DNA from: Gordonia hankookensis
GTDB lineage: Bacteria > Actinomycetota > Actinomycetes > Mycobacteriales > Mycobacteriaceae
DNA: 64,000 bases
Direction: 5' to 3'
Assembly: GCF_014673215.1 (NCBI RefSeq)
Contig: NZ_JACWMS010000001.1
Coordinates: 744,001 to 808,000, forward strand
Under the pieces are notes generated by a model, which was not told where the DNA came from, searched no databases, and was given only the letters and a program-made list of their open reading frames with translations. Both the position numbers and the translations under genes were made by a program. Of this stretch, positions 1 through 8,258 are shown one piece after another; positions within the stretch are counted from its first letter, which is position 1, and each line of letters begins with the position of its first letter.

Positions 1-207
1 AACGCGATCGCACCGGGATTCTTCGAGAGCGAGATGACCGACACCTACCACGACGGCTATCTGGAGTCCCAGTTGCCGCGCGTTCTCCTCGGCCGGATGG
101 GACGGGGCGAGGAACTCGCGGCCACGGCCGTGTGGCTGGCCTCGCCCGCTTCGGGTTACGTCACCGGGCAGACCGTCGCGGTCGACGGCGGCGTCACCAT
201 CACGTAG
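1..207 (+). CDS. SDR-family oxidoreductase, C-terminal part (partial)
   Basis: The open frame enters from the left edge and ends in TAG at 205-207, giving 68 residues. The segment beginning NAIAPGFFESEMT and ending in YVTGQTVAVDGG is the usual C-terminal end of a classical short-chain dehydrogenase/reductase: the N-x-I-x-PG-(F/W) substrate-side motif and the closing G-x-x-x-x-VDGG strand. The cofactor-binding and catalytic Ser-Tyr-Lys parts lie outside the window, so the substrate cannot be inferred. The SGNH hydrolase gene follows 23 bp later and may be cotranscribed. Confidence 0.85.
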   Translation, partial: NAIAPGFFESEMTDTYHDGYLESQLPRVLLGRMGRGEELAATAVWLASPASGYVTGQTVAVDGGVTIT

Positions 208-230
208 AGACCGGAATGTACGGGGGCACA

Positions 231-995
231 ATGCGTTACGTTGCTGTTGGGGACAGTTTCACCGAAGGCGTCGGCGACGAGCCGGACGGCATCCATCCTC
301 GTGGATGGGCCGACCTGGTCGCGGAAGGACTCGCAGCCGAGCACGGCGGAGTCGAGTACGCCAACCTCGCGATTCGCGGCCGCCTCCTGGAGCCGATCGC
401 CACCGAGCAGATCGACGCGGCACTCGCCCTGGATCCGCTGCCCACCCTGCTCACCTTCAACGGTGGCGGCAACGACATGCTGCGCCCCGGCAGCGATCTC
501 GCCGGACTGATCGAACTCACGCGCGCAGCAGTGCGCCGGTGCACTGCGGCCGGCATCGAGGTCGTCTTGCTCGCCGGCGCGGATCCGTCGTCGGGACTGC
601 CGTTCGGGGAGAAGATCCGTGGCCGCGGCGAATACCTGACCACCGAGATCGCCACCCTGGCGGCCGACGAGGATCTGACCTTCGTCGACATGTTCCACGA
701 CAGCGAGATCCGGCGTCCGGCCTATTGGTCCGACGATCGACTCCACCTCAATCCGATCGGCCACCAGCGCGTCGCCGCACACGTCCTGCGCGCTCTCGGC
801 GTCCACACCATCGCGATACCCGACCGGCCGACCGCACCGATCAGCGGATACCGATGGACCGAGGATCTGCGTTTCACGCGCAGCCACCTGGCCCCGTGGG
901 TCATCCGGCGGCTCCGGGGCCGGTCGTCGGGCGACTCCCGGGAGGCGAAGCACCCGATGTGGACCGCCGTCGAACCACGAGGCGCATCGCGGTAG
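231..995 (+). CDS. SGNH/GDSL-family hydrolase
   Basis: A 254-residue protein that opens directly with the SGNH block I motif (MRYVAVGDSFTEG, catalytic Ser in GDS). It has block III GGGND in the middle and block V D-R-L-H-L-N near residue 170, giving the Asp and His of the triad. The family hydrolyses esters, often acyl or acetyl esters of lipids or glycans. No signal peptide or membrane segment is visible, so a cytoplasmic enzyme is likely. ATG 231 was chosen because block I must lie close to the N-terminus; an upstream in-frame start at 132 would run through the preceding SDR gene. The physiological ester is unknown. Confidence 0.85.
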   Translation: MRYVAVGDSFTEGVGDEPDGIHPRGWADLVAEGLAAEHGGVEYANLAIRGRLLEPIATEQIDAALALDPLPTLLTFNGGGNDMLRPGSDLAGLIELTRAAVRRCTAAGIEVVLLAGADPSSGLPFGEKIRGRGEYLTTEIATLAADEDLTFVDMFHDSEIRRPAYWSDDRLHLNPIGHQRVAAHVLRALGVHTIAIPDRPTAPISGYRWTEDLRFTRSHLAPWVIRRLRGRSSGDSREAKHPMWTAVEPRGASR

Positions 996-1393
996 TCGCT
1001 GCACTCGGAGCCCGACGGACTGGCACGATGCCCGGGTCCCGACACCGGGGCTTCGGGTTCTGCACCGATCTCGAGCGGATCGGCGCCTCCATTCATCCCC
1101 ACGCCGAAGGAATGGCCGCCATCGCGGAGAGCAGGCGCGCGTCGCTCGGCTGATCCCACCGAGCACCGTTTGCCCACAACGACAACCGCGTCCCGCCTTT
1201 CACCGACGCACCACGCACCTCGACAACATCGCCGCCTGAGGTCTCGATACGCGTCCTCACTGCGTCAGGTCTCGATACGCGTCCTCACTGCGTTCGTCGT
1301 CTACTCGACCAGCGGGCTGGGAAAGATACGCACATCAGCGCAGCCGGGTCGGATCGAGAACGACGCATCAACTGTCGAATAGACTCGGCCGAG
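996..1393. other. Intergenic region, no supported gene
   Basis: About 400 bp between the SGNH hydrolase and the PH-domain pair. Short open frames occur on both strands, but none shows a ribosome site with recognisable protein character. The only structured element is the direct repeat at 1239-1294. The promoter of the PH-domain operon should lie near the right end, but no convincing -35/-10 pair was seen. Confidence 0.5.
1239..1294. repeat. 28-bp direct repeat, two copies, of a GTCTCGATACGC REP-like family
   Basis: Two adjacent 28-bp units (1239-1266 and 1267-1294) start with AGGTCTCGATACGC and differ only in the last base. They are followed at 1300-1310 by CTACTCGACC. The same GTCTCGATACGC ... 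CTACTCGACC signature recurs at 28009-28247 and 31358-31626, with a degenerate copy near 41167-41215. This is a dispersed repeat family of the genome. Confidence 0.8.
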
Positions 1394-1894
1394 ATGGAAC
1401 CCACACCGCCGTTGCTGCTTCGCGAACCCGTCCATCAGGTGGATCCACGCGCTGTCACCATGTGGCGGATGACGCCACTGCTGACGGGTATCCCGGTCCT
1501 CGCCGCGGCCGTCGTCGTCGCAGCACTCGCTGATCAGGTGCGTTGGGCGGCACTTGCCGTCGCGGTGGTCGCCGTGGTGCTCACGGCGTTCTTCGTGGTC
1601 GTGGTGCCGGGATGGCGGTATCGCTTTCACCGGTGGGAGATCAGCGACGACGCCGTCTACACCCAGTCCGGCTGGTTCGTGCGCAGCCGCGTGATCATCC
1701 CCATCGCTCGCATCCAGGTTGTCGACACCGCGGCCGGCCCCATCGAACAGACACTCAACCTGGCGACGCTGACCGTCACCACCGCGTCGTCGGCAGGAAC
1801 GATCCGGATCGTCGGGCTCGATGCCACCGTCGCGCGGAACGCCGCCGCAGATCTCACCGCTCGCACCCAGGCCCACACCGATGACGCGACCTGA
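1394..1894 (+). CDS. PH domain-containing membrane protein (YdbS-like, bPH2)
   Basis: A 166-residue protein. Two adjacent hydrophobic helices (about residues 28-45 and 50-70) are followed by a bacterial PH (bPH2, formerly DUF304) domain. That domain starts at WRYRFHRWEISDDAVYTQSGWFVR and carries the family feature of an R-x-x-I-P-hydrophobic-xRIQ strand. YdbS/YdbT-type proteins form membrane complexes of poorly known function in Gram-positive bacteria. The next gene starts inside its last codons (14-bp overlap), so the two are translationally coupled partners. Confidence 0.85.
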   Translation: MEPTPPLLLREPVHQVDPRAVTMWRMTPLLTGIPVLAAAVVVAALADQVRWAALAVAVVAVVLTAFFVVVVPGWRYRFHRWEISDDAVYTQSGWFVRSRVIIPIARIQVVDTAAGPIEQTLNLATLTVTTASSAGTIRIVGLDATVARNAAADLTARTQAHTDDAT

Positions 1895-3395
1895 CAATCC
1901 ACCCGCGGAGATCTTCCGCGACGACGGCCCGGAGGTCTGGCATCGATTGTCCCCGTGGATGATCGCGGTCAGGCCGATCGAGCAGTTGCCTCAGCTCATC
2001 CCGCTGGTCATCGCGATCGTCTTCGCCGGCCGCGGCGCGCCGGACATCAGCATCATCCTCACCCTGATCGCGGTCCCGCTGATCACGATCGTGCCTTGGC
2101 TCGTGACCCGTTACCAGGTGACCGACGAGCATGTGCGGGTACGGAGCGGCCTGATCACCCGCAAGGTCGCGACTGCGCGACGAGACCGGATACGCAGCGT
2201 CGACCTCACCGCGTCGGTACCGCATCGGGTCCTCGGCCTCAAGAAGGTCCGGATCGGCACCGGAGGCGACAAAGAGTCGTCGGTGGTGGAACTCAACGCC
2301 ATCCCTGCCGCGGAGGCCGACACGTTGTACCGCCACCTGATGGCGACCGTGGCGCGGACCACGCGCCCGTCGGTTCTCACCGAAGTAGCACCGTCACACC
2401 GATCCGCGCCGCCGGAACAACTGTCCCGACTCCAGCTCTCGTGGTTGCGTTTCGCGCCGTTCTCGTTGACGGGTTTCGCCGCGGCGGCTGCCGCGGGTGG
2501 CCTCGCGGCACAGTTCGCCAACGAAGCCGGCCTGTTCGAGCAAGGTGCCACGGCCGCCGAACACGCGATCGACCGCATCCGTGACATCCCCGTCTCCCTC
2601 GTGGTGACCGCGTCGGTGATCGTCGTGATCGCGGTGGGGGCGCTGCTGTCCTTCGGCGGCTACGTACTCGCGTACTGGAACTTCTCGCTGGTCCGAAACC
2701 ACCGGGACGGGACGCTCCTCATCCGCCGTGGCCTCCTCACCACCAATGCGAGCAGCCTCGACGAGAACCGTGTCCGCGGCGTGCATCTGCACGAGCCGGT
2801 ACTCATGCGCGCGGTCCGCGGCGCCCGGCTCAACGCGATCGCCACCGGGTCGTCCAAGAACCCATTGCTCCTGCCACCTGCGCCGTTCGACGAGGCCGTC
2901 CGGGTGGGTCAGTTCGTCGCACACGACGGCGACGAGCTCACGTCGCCCCTGAACCGACATGGTCGCGGCGCGCTTGTCCGGCGCCTGACCCGCGGATTCT
3001 GGGGTGGCCTGTTGTTCGCAGTTGTCGTGGTGATCGCGGTGATCGGACCGCTGACCTGGCCATGGCTGTTCCTTGCCGCGGTCGTTGCCTTGGCGTCGTC
3101 GGCGCTCGGCGTCGTTCGGTACCGGAATCTGGGCGTCCGCGTGACCGCGACTGCTGTCGTGATCGCGCCCCCGCGTGTCGCACGGCACCGCTACGTCGTC
3201 AGCCGCGAGGGAGTTGTCGGGTGGGCGTCCTCGGCATCGTTCTTCCAGCGACGTCGAGGCGTGGAGACCACGGTCGTCGCCACCGCTGCCGGGGCCGAAG
3301 CCTATGCCGCCGTGGATCTCGACCCTGCCGCGGCAGCCGAGCTGATGACAGCGGTCTCACCAGACCTGTTGGCACCCTTCGTCGTGTCCCGATGA
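1881..3395 (+). CDS. PH domain-containing membrane protein (YdbT-like, several bPH2 domains)
   Basis: A 504-residue membrane protein that is the larger partner of the preceding YdbS-like gene. Hydrophobic segments flank bPH2 domains. The first PH unit is around residues 75-155 (RYQVTDEHVRVRSG, then RIRSVDLT), and a second follows the central helices (NFSLVRNHRDGTLLIRRG, then NRVRGVHLHEP). A more divergent third follows the pair of helices near residues 375-420. ATG 1881 overlaps the stop of the upstream gene by 14 bp and gives the canonical N-terminus. A GTG-type start further upstream was rejected because it would lie entirely inside that gene. Confidence 0.85.
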   Translation: MTRPDNPPAEIFRDDGPEVWHRLSPWMIAVRPIEQLPQLIPLVIAIVFAGRGAPDISIILTLIAVPLITIVPWLVTRYQVTDEHVRVRSGLITRKVATARRDRIRSVDLTASVPHRVLGLKKVRIGTGGDKESSVVELNAIPAAEADTLYRHLMATVARTTRPSVLTEVAPSHRSAPPEQLSRLQLSWLRFAPFSLTGFAAAAAAGGLAAQFANEAGLFEQGATAAEHAIDRIRDIPVSLVVTASVIVVIAVGALLSFGGYVLAYWNFSLVRNHRDGTLLIRRGLLTTNASSLDENRVRGVHLHEPVLMRAVRGARLNAIATGSSKNPLLLPPAPFDEAVRVGQFVAHDGDELTSPLNRHGRGALVRRLTRGFWGGLLFAVVVVIAVIGPLTWPWLFLAAVVALASSALGVVRYRNLGVRVTATAVVIAPPRVARHRYVVSREGVVGWASSASFFQRRRGVETTVVATAAGAEAYAAVDLDPAAAAELMTAVSPDLLAPFVVSR

Positions 3396-3518
3396 CGTAC
3401 CACGTCCTCGGGTGATCACCCGGGTCGACGTCGTCGCATAGTGAGACGATTGACCAACTTTTCTGAGACTTTTCGTCGATTCAGTCCCAGCCCCGCTCCA
3501 AAGAGTGGTAAACCTCAC

Positions 3519-3540
3519 AATCAGTCAGTACTGACTGATT
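3519..3540. promoter_or_regulatory. 22-bp perfect palindrome, probable TetR operator
   Basis: Each half reads AATCAGTCAGT and the second half is its exact reverse complement. The element ends 15 bp before the ATG of the FAD oxidoreductase, where a repressor would block the promoter or ribosome site. The TetR gene directly downstream of that oxidoreductase (5400-6056) is the obvious candidate ligand. The palindrome is seen directly; the pairing is inference. Confidence 0.75.
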
Positions 3541-3555
3541 TGAAGGGACGGGGAC

Positions 3556-5367
3556 ATGGACGACGACCACTACGACTTCTCCCGACGCTCGGTGCTGAAG
3601 GGCGCGGCCGCCGCGGCCGTGCTGGCAGGGACCGCCGTGGCGCTACCGAACGTGAAAGTACCTTCGGCGCAGGCGATTCCACGAACCGGAATCCGTCGTC
3701 GGCGCGAGGTCGCCATCTTCGGCGGCGGAATGTCGGGGCTGGCCGCCGCCCACGAGCTCGTCGAACGGGGCTTTCGGGTCACCGTCTACGAGCCCGCCTT
3801 CCTCGGCGGCAAGGCGCGCAGCCACGACGTCCCGGGCACCGCTCGCGGCGGTCGGCTTCCTCTCCCGGGAGAGCATGGCTTCCGGTTCTTCCCGGGGTGC
3901 TACCAACACGTCACCGAGTCGATGGAACGCATCCCGCTCGCCGGCGGCGGCAACGTCAAGGATCGCCACCTCATCAACGTCGAGACCGCGGTCATCGCGT
4001 TCGACGAAGCCGGGTACGCGCCCACCACCGCTCCGGCCTCGATCATGGGCTTCGTCGACCACGCATCCTCGATCGTCGAACTGGACAACCTCCGCAACGC
4101 GCTGACCACCGGCCTGAAGTTCGTCGTCGACGTGCCGCCGCAGGAACTCGCCTACTTCGTCACACGCGAGCTCATCATCGCGACGAGTTGCCAGGAAAGG
4201 CGCCTGGGTCAGTGGGAGAAGCAATCCTGGATTCAGTTCGTCAAGGCGAATGGGAAATCGCCCGCCTACCAACGCTATCTGGCCGGGGCCCTCACCCGCG
4301 CCCTGGTGGCGGCCAAATCGCAGACCGCGTCAGCGCGGACGATCGGGCAGATCGGCCTGGCGCTGGCCACCTCCGCAACCGGCTTGCTCAGCCAGTACGA
4401 CGCCGGCCTCGTCCATGGCGGCGTTGATCGAATCCTCAACGCCCCCACCACCCATGCGTGGATCGATCCCTGGGTCGCACACCTCCGACGGCTCGGGGTG
4501 AGTTTCGTGATGGGCGAGGGAGTCGCCGACTTCCAGATCTCCGGTGGGCACATCACGGGTGCGCGCCTGCAGTCCGGTGCTTCGGTCTCCGCCGACTGGT
4601 ATGTGGCGGCGATGCCGCTCGACCGTCTCCGAACGCTGCTCACGCCGGCGCTGCTGACTGCCGATCCCTCCCTCGCCGGAGTCGGACACCTCGAAGACGA
4701 CTGGATGGTCGGAATACAGTACTTCCTCTCCCGGCGCTCGGACCTGCCGCCGGGCCACATCGCCGCGCTCGGCACCCCATGGGCTCTGACCGGGCTCTTC
4801 CAGGCACGCCCCTGGGGCGTCGACTTCGCCAAGACGTACGGGGACGGGCGGGTCCGCGACTGTCTTTCCATCGACATCTCCGACTGGGAGAAGCCGGGCA
4901 TCGTGTACCGCAAACCCGCCAAGCAGTGCACGAAACGCGAGATCGCCCGCGAGGTGTGGGCGCAGATGAGCCGGGCGATGAACGCCGGCGGCAGACGAAT
5001 CCTCCGTGACGAGGAGATCGTCACCTGGTCACTCGATCCCGGCGTCACGTGGTCCCCCCAGATCGCCAACGCGACACCCTTGATGGTCAACACCGCCGGG
5101 TCTTATCAACACAGGCCCAACGCGTACACGACGATCCCGAACCTCTTCATCGGCGGCGATCATGTCCGCACCAACATCGACCTCGCGACGATGGAAGGCG
5201 CCAACGAGTCGGGGCGCCGGGCCGCCAACGCCATCCTGGCAGCGGCGGACAGTCCGGCTCGGCCCGCGCCGGTCCTCCCCCTGTGGGAGCTGCCGATGCT
5301 CGACCCGATCAAGGCCGAGGACCGCAAACGCTATCGAGCAGGGCTACCCCACTTCCTCGACGTCTGA
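3556..5367 (+). CDS. Tat-exported FAD-dependent oxidoreductase (phytoene desaturase / HpnE / amine-oxidase fold)
   Basis: A 603-residue flavoprotein. The N-terminus carries a twin-arginine signal (SRRSVLKG near residues 10-17, then a hydrophobic Ala-rich stretch and an SAQA cleavage site). A Rossmann FAD motif follows (FGGGMSGLAAAHELVERGF near residue 55). The C-terminal FAD-closing motif is NLFIGGDHVRTNIDLATMEG near residue 530. This architecture matches NAD(P)-binding FAD oxidoreductases of the carotenoid desaturase and hydroxysqualene dehydroxylase superfamily. No carotenoid or hopanoid genes lie nearby, so the substrate is unknown. The palindrome at 3519-3540 and the downstream TetR gene suggest induction by a small lipophilic ligand. 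A folded, cofactor-loaded protein exported by Tat is consistent with tight FAD binding. Confidence 0.85.
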   Translation: MDDDHYDFSRRSVLKGAAAAAVLAGTAVALPNVKVPSAQAIPRTGIRRRREVAIFGGGMSGLAAAHELVERGFRVTVYEPAFLGGKARSHDVPGTARGGRLPLPGEHGFRFFPGCYQHVTESMERIPLAGGGNVKDRHLINVETAVIAFDEAGYAPTTAPASIMGFVDHASSIVELDNLRNALTTGLKFVVDVPPQELAYFVTRELIIATSCQERRLGQWEKQSWIQFVKANGKSPAYQRYLAGALTRALVAAKSQTASARTIGQIGLALATSATGLLSQYDAGLVHGGVDRILNAPTTHAWIDPWVAHLRRLGVSFVMGEGVADFQISGGHITGARLQSGASVSADWYVAAMPLDRLRTLLTPALLTADPSLAGVGHLEDDWMVGIQYFLSRRSDLPPGHIAALGTPWALTGLFQARPWGVDFAKTYGDGRVRDCLSIDISDWEKPGIVYRKPAKQCTKREIAREVWAQMSRAMNAGGRRILRDEEIVTWSLDPGVTWSPQIANATPLMVNTAGSYQHRPNAYTTIPNLFIGGDHVRTNIDLATMEGANESGRRAANAILAAADSPARPAPVLPLWELPMLDPIKAEDRKRYRAGLPHFLDV

Positions 5368-5399
5368 TCAGTCCCCTGCAGGGCGGTTAGGATCAGCGA

Positions 5400-6056
5400 G
5401 TGGGCCGATCGGAGTTCGACGCGACACCGCAGGCCGCGGGACCGGCGACACCGGGACCAGCGGCACCGGGAACGGGCACACAGCAGCGCGGCGACCGCAC
5501 GCGCACCCGCATTCTCGATGCCGCGATCCGAGTCCTGGTCGAGCGCGGATACGCCGGTGCGAGCACGCTGGCGATCCAGGCGGAGGCCGGAGTGAGCCGC
5601 GGTCGCCTCCTTCATCACTACCCGTCGCGCGACAAACTGCTGATGGCGGCGGTCGACCATCTCGCCCGGACACGTATCGAGGCGATGCCCGCGCAGGTCG
5701 ACTGGCCGCAGGATCCGGCCGAGCGGATCGGTCCGGCGATCGACCTGGGTTGGACCACATTTCACCAGCCGTACTTCGTCGCCTCGATGGAACTGTGGAC
5801 CGCGGCCCGCACCAACGTGGTGCTGCGCGATGCGCTGTTGCCCACCGAACGACGACTCGGCCCCACCGTCCGACAGGCCGTCGCAGGGTTCCTCGGACCC
5901 GAATTGACTTCGCGTCCACGATATCCCGAGTTGTATCCGCTCTTGCTCTCGAGCATGCGTGGGGTTGCCGCGACCTACCTGATCGATCCGCGCGATCCGA
6001 CCACCGACCCACACCTGGACCTGTGGAAGGCGATGACAGCCACCTACCTGCTGTGA
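5400..6056 (+). CDS. TetR/AcrR-family transcriptional regulator
   Basis: A 218-residue protein starting at GTG 5400. After a Pro/Gly/Thr-rich leader, the TetR helix-turn-helix occupies about residues 33-80 (RTRILDAAIRVLVERGYAGA, then the recognition region AGVSRGRLLHHYPSRDKLL). The remainder is the divergent helical ligand-binding domain. It lies 32 bp downstream of the FAD oxidoreductase on the same strand, probably in one transcript. It is the likely repressor acting at the 22-bp palindrome upstream of that gene, and would then also control its own expression. The ligand is unknown. Confidence 0.85.
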   Translation: MGRSEFDATPQAAGPATPGPAAPGTGTQQRGDRTRTRILDAAIRVLVERGYAGASTLAIQAEAGVSRGRLLHHYPSRDKLLMAAVDHLARTRIEAMPAQVDWPQDPAERIGPAIDLGWTTFHQPYFVASMELWTAARTNVVLRDALLPTERRLGPTVRQAVAGFLGPELTSRPRYPELYPLLLSSMRGVAATYLIDPRDPTTDPHLDLWKAMTATYLL

Positions 6057-6069
6057 GTCCTGCCGTGGG

Positions 6070-6555
6070 TCAGGCGCCCGGCACCTCGAGATGGTCACGC
6101 AGCCGGTCGACGAACTCGGCTTGGGCCGGATTGAGCTTGCTCCGGGCGGTGTCGGGGGTGACCCACTCGGCGCGATCGATCTCCGGGAAACTCTGCATGC
6201 GCCCCGACCGCGGCGGCCACTGCATCTCGAAGGTGTTGCTCACGACCGTCGACGCGTCCAGGTCCCCCTCGACGGCGAACCCGGTCACCACTTTCCCGCT
6301 CGCCAGCGTGACGTCTCCGAGGTCGAGGACCGGCCCGTCGGGTGCCGGTGTGCCGATCTCCTCGGCGAACTCGCGGCGCGCCGCGTCGAGCGGCGACTCG
6401 TCCGGTTCGTAGAGTCCCTTCGGGAGTGACCAGGCGCCGTCGTCCTTCTTCGCCCACAGAGGACCACCGGGATGGGCGATCAGCACCTCGAGCGAGGGCC
6501 CGGCTCCCCGATACAGCAGCATTCCCGCACTCCGTCGTCTCGACTCTTTCGCCAT
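6070..6555 (-). CDS. NUDIX hydrolase
   Basis: A 161-residue protein with a complete Nudix box at residues 47-69: G47-x5-E53-x7-REFAEEIGT. The REx2EE residues bind the metal. The N-terminus (RRSAGMLLYRGAGPSLEVLIAHPGG, then WSLPKGLYEPDE) is typical of the 7,8-dihydro-8-oxoguanine-triphosphatase-like Nudix group that hydrolyses nucleoside diphosphate-X compounds. The substrate cannot be read from sequence. It converges on the TetR gene with a 13-bp gap, and no hairpin terminator is evident between them. Confidence 0.9.
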   Translation of the reverse strand: MAKESRRRSAGMLLYRGAGPSLEVLIAHPGGPLWAKKDDGAWSLPKGLYEPDESPLDAARREFAEEIGTPAPDGPVLDLGDVTLASGKVVTGFAVEGDLDASTVVSNTFEMQWPPRSGRMQSFPEIDRAEWVTPDTARSKLNPAQAEFVDRLRDHLEVPGA

Positions 6556-6647
6556 GACCCCATTGTGTCGCCTCTGGTCAGCGTTCCGGTCCGCCGATGC
6601 AGACGGTCGGTTCTCGACGCGCGGGACCTGACGCCACGTCGAGCGGT

Positions 6648-7019
6648 TCAGCGACCCTTCGCCCAGTTGCTGGCGCCGTAGAAGTCGACGATGACGGCAG
6701 GTTCGTCACCGACCACCCAGGCGTCGTGCCCGGACGGCAGCGAGGTGAGCTGGCCGGCCGTCGCGTCAAACTCGGTGCCGTCGGCCATCACGATGTGGAG
6801 GGTGCCGGACACGTGATATTGGAAATGTGGTGCCTCGCAGAGGTCGGTCCCGGCAATCGGTTTGACGTCATTCGACCAGCGCCAGCCGGGCTGCAGCGTC
6901 ATTCGGCCGATGTCGTCTCCACCGACGGTGAGCACTTCCATCGCGCCGTGCTCGAAAGTGCGGACCTCGTCGGCGTCGGCGAAGTCCCGGTGTTCGGTCT
7001 TCTGATGTGTCGTGGTCAT
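6648..7019 (-). CDS. Cupin-domain protein
   Basis: A 123-residue single-domain cupin. The region GRMTLQPGWRWSNDV, then APHFQYHVSGTLHIVMADGTEFDATAGQLTSLPSGHDAWVVGDE matches cupin motifs 1 and 2. Only some of the usual metal His/Glu ligands are present (HFQYHVSG; SGHDAWV), so metal binding is uncertain. It is transcribed divergently from the BTAD regulator gene across a 128-bp promoter region, which suggests it is a target of that regulator. The function is unknown. Confidence 0.75.
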   Translation of the reverse strand: MTTTHQKTEHRDFADADEVRTFEHGAMEVLTVGGDDIGRMTLQPGWRWSNDVKPIAGTDLCEAPHFQYHVSGTLHIVMADGTEFDATAGQLTSLPSGHDAWVVGDEPAVIVDFYGASNWAKGR

Positions 7020-7147
7020 GGTTCCTCCGGTGTGGTCACGCCGTCGTCGGCTCGGACCGACGTGGTGGGCTCCCGTAGGTGTGGGAACGTTTTCGACGTT
7101 AGGTCTGCGGCCTTGCGGTTTCCTTGCGACGAGCGAAGGATCAGTTC

Positions 7148-7975
7148 ATGATCGGCGGCGAGCCTGCCGAGGTGACTGTCGAGTTCCGGCTCTTCGGTCG
7201 TTTCGTGGCGCTCACCCACGGCCGGGAGGTGCCACCGGCGGAATTCGGTGGCCGTAAAGTGCGTCAACTCGTCCGCATCCTGCTGACCCGTCGTGGGGGC
7301 CATATCAGCACCGATGCGCTCGCCGAGATGCTCTGGCCTGCACGTATGCCCCGTGACCCGGCGGCGAACCTGGCGGTTCTGGCGGCCCGCGCCCGGCGGG
7401 CGATCGGTGCGCGTGACCTCATCGTGTCGGGTGACGCCGGATATCGGAGTGGCCTGACCGAACAGCGGTGCCGGGTCGACACCCACGACTTCGTGTCGCT
7501 GGTGACGGCTTCACGGACTGCCGACAACGCCCCCGCACTCGGCGCCTGTCGACGTGCGCTGGCCCTCTGGACCGGCGACCCGCTGTGCGAGGATCAATGC
7601 GCGATGTGGGCGGTCGAGTATCGAGACCTGTTGTCGCAGTATCGTATCGAGGCCCTGGAGCGCGGCATCGGACTCTGTCTCGAACGGTTCGACACCGCGC
7701 AGGCGATCGAGTGGGCATCGTCGGCGATGAGCGTCGCGCCACTGCGCGAACGGTCGGTGGTCCTGGCGATGAGATCGTTCGCCGCTCATGGTGACCGGTG
7801 CCGGGCGCTCGACCTCTACGACCATTTCCGGCGCGAACTCTCCGCAGAGCTCGGCGTCGACCCCTCACCCTCGGCCGTCGAGACCTTCGATGGGCTGCTG
7901 AGATCGGCGAGGTCCGAGGAAACGCAGTGGCGCTCTGTGCGGCGGCCACAGGACACCACACGGGCACCGTTCTGA
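7148..7975 (+). CDS. SARP-like regulator with winged-helix and BTAD domains
   Basis: A 275-residue protein. An OmpR/PhoB-type winged-helix DNA-binding domain spans about residues 5-95 (VEFRLFGRFVALTHGREV, GGRKVRQLVRILL, DALAEMLWP). A bacterial transcriptional activator domain (BTAD) covers about residues 100-250 and ends in RALDLYDHFRRELSAELGVDPSP. This is the compact SARP layout without an ATPase or TPR extension. ATG 7148 has an AAGGA ribosome site about 8 bp upstream; an alternative TTG at 7124 lacks one. The divergent cupin gene is the nearest candidate target. No antibiotic cluster is visible nearby, so a pathway role cannot be assigned. Confidence 0.85.
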   Translation: MIGGEPAEVTVEFRLFGRFVALTHGREVPPAEFGGRKVRQLVRILLTRRGGHISTDALAEMLWPARMPRDPAANLAVLAARARRAIGARDLIVSGDAGYRSGLTEQRCRVDTHDFVSLVTASRTADNAPALGACRRALALWTGDPLCEDQCAMWAVEYRDLLSQYRIEALERGIGLCLERFDTAQAIEWASSAMSVAPLRERSVVLAMRSFAAHGDRCRALDLYDHFRRELSAELGVDPSPSAVETFDGLLRSARSEETQWRSVRRPQDTTRAPF

Positions 7976-8019
7976 CGCAGCTCGCCGTGAAATGCGCCGT
8001 GGCAGCTTATCGTGGGTGC

Positions 8020-8256
8020 ATGTCCGACAGCCCACGTCACGACCACGACCCGGCCGACGCCCTGACCGACGACGATCCCGACATGCCGCACGAGTACGAG
8101 CACGACTCGGCCTTCGCATTCGGCGACGCGACACCGATCGGTGAGACCGACCGGATCGCACGGGAGAAAGCCATCTACGAGGCGGCGCGGCACGGCAACG
8201 ACCTCAATCGCGGACATGCCCTCGGCGGCTCCGACGGGACCACCGAGGGCCAATAG
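8020..8256 (+). CDS. Small acidic hypothetical protein
   Basis: A 78-residue, strongly acidic and His-containing protein (MSDSPRHDHDPADALTDDDPDM at the start, GNDLNRGHALGGSDGTTEGQ at the end). It has no membrane segment or cysteine and is probably largely disordered. ATG 8020 is the first start after the BTAD gene. The same frame is open further upstream, but that part overlaps the BTAD gene and has shadow composition. The VOC gene starts 3 bp after its stop, so the two are likely cotranscribed. I recognise no domain. Confidence 0.6.
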   Translation: MSDSPRHDHDPADALTDDDPDMPHEYEHDSAFAFGDATPIGETDRIAREKAIYEAARHGNDLNRGHALGGSDGTTEGQ

Positions 8257-8258
8257 AC

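Noticed and set aside
1170..1382. A 70-codon plus-strand frame in the intergenic region
   Set aside because: It is made largely of the 28-bp direct repeat and has no ribosome site or protein-like character.
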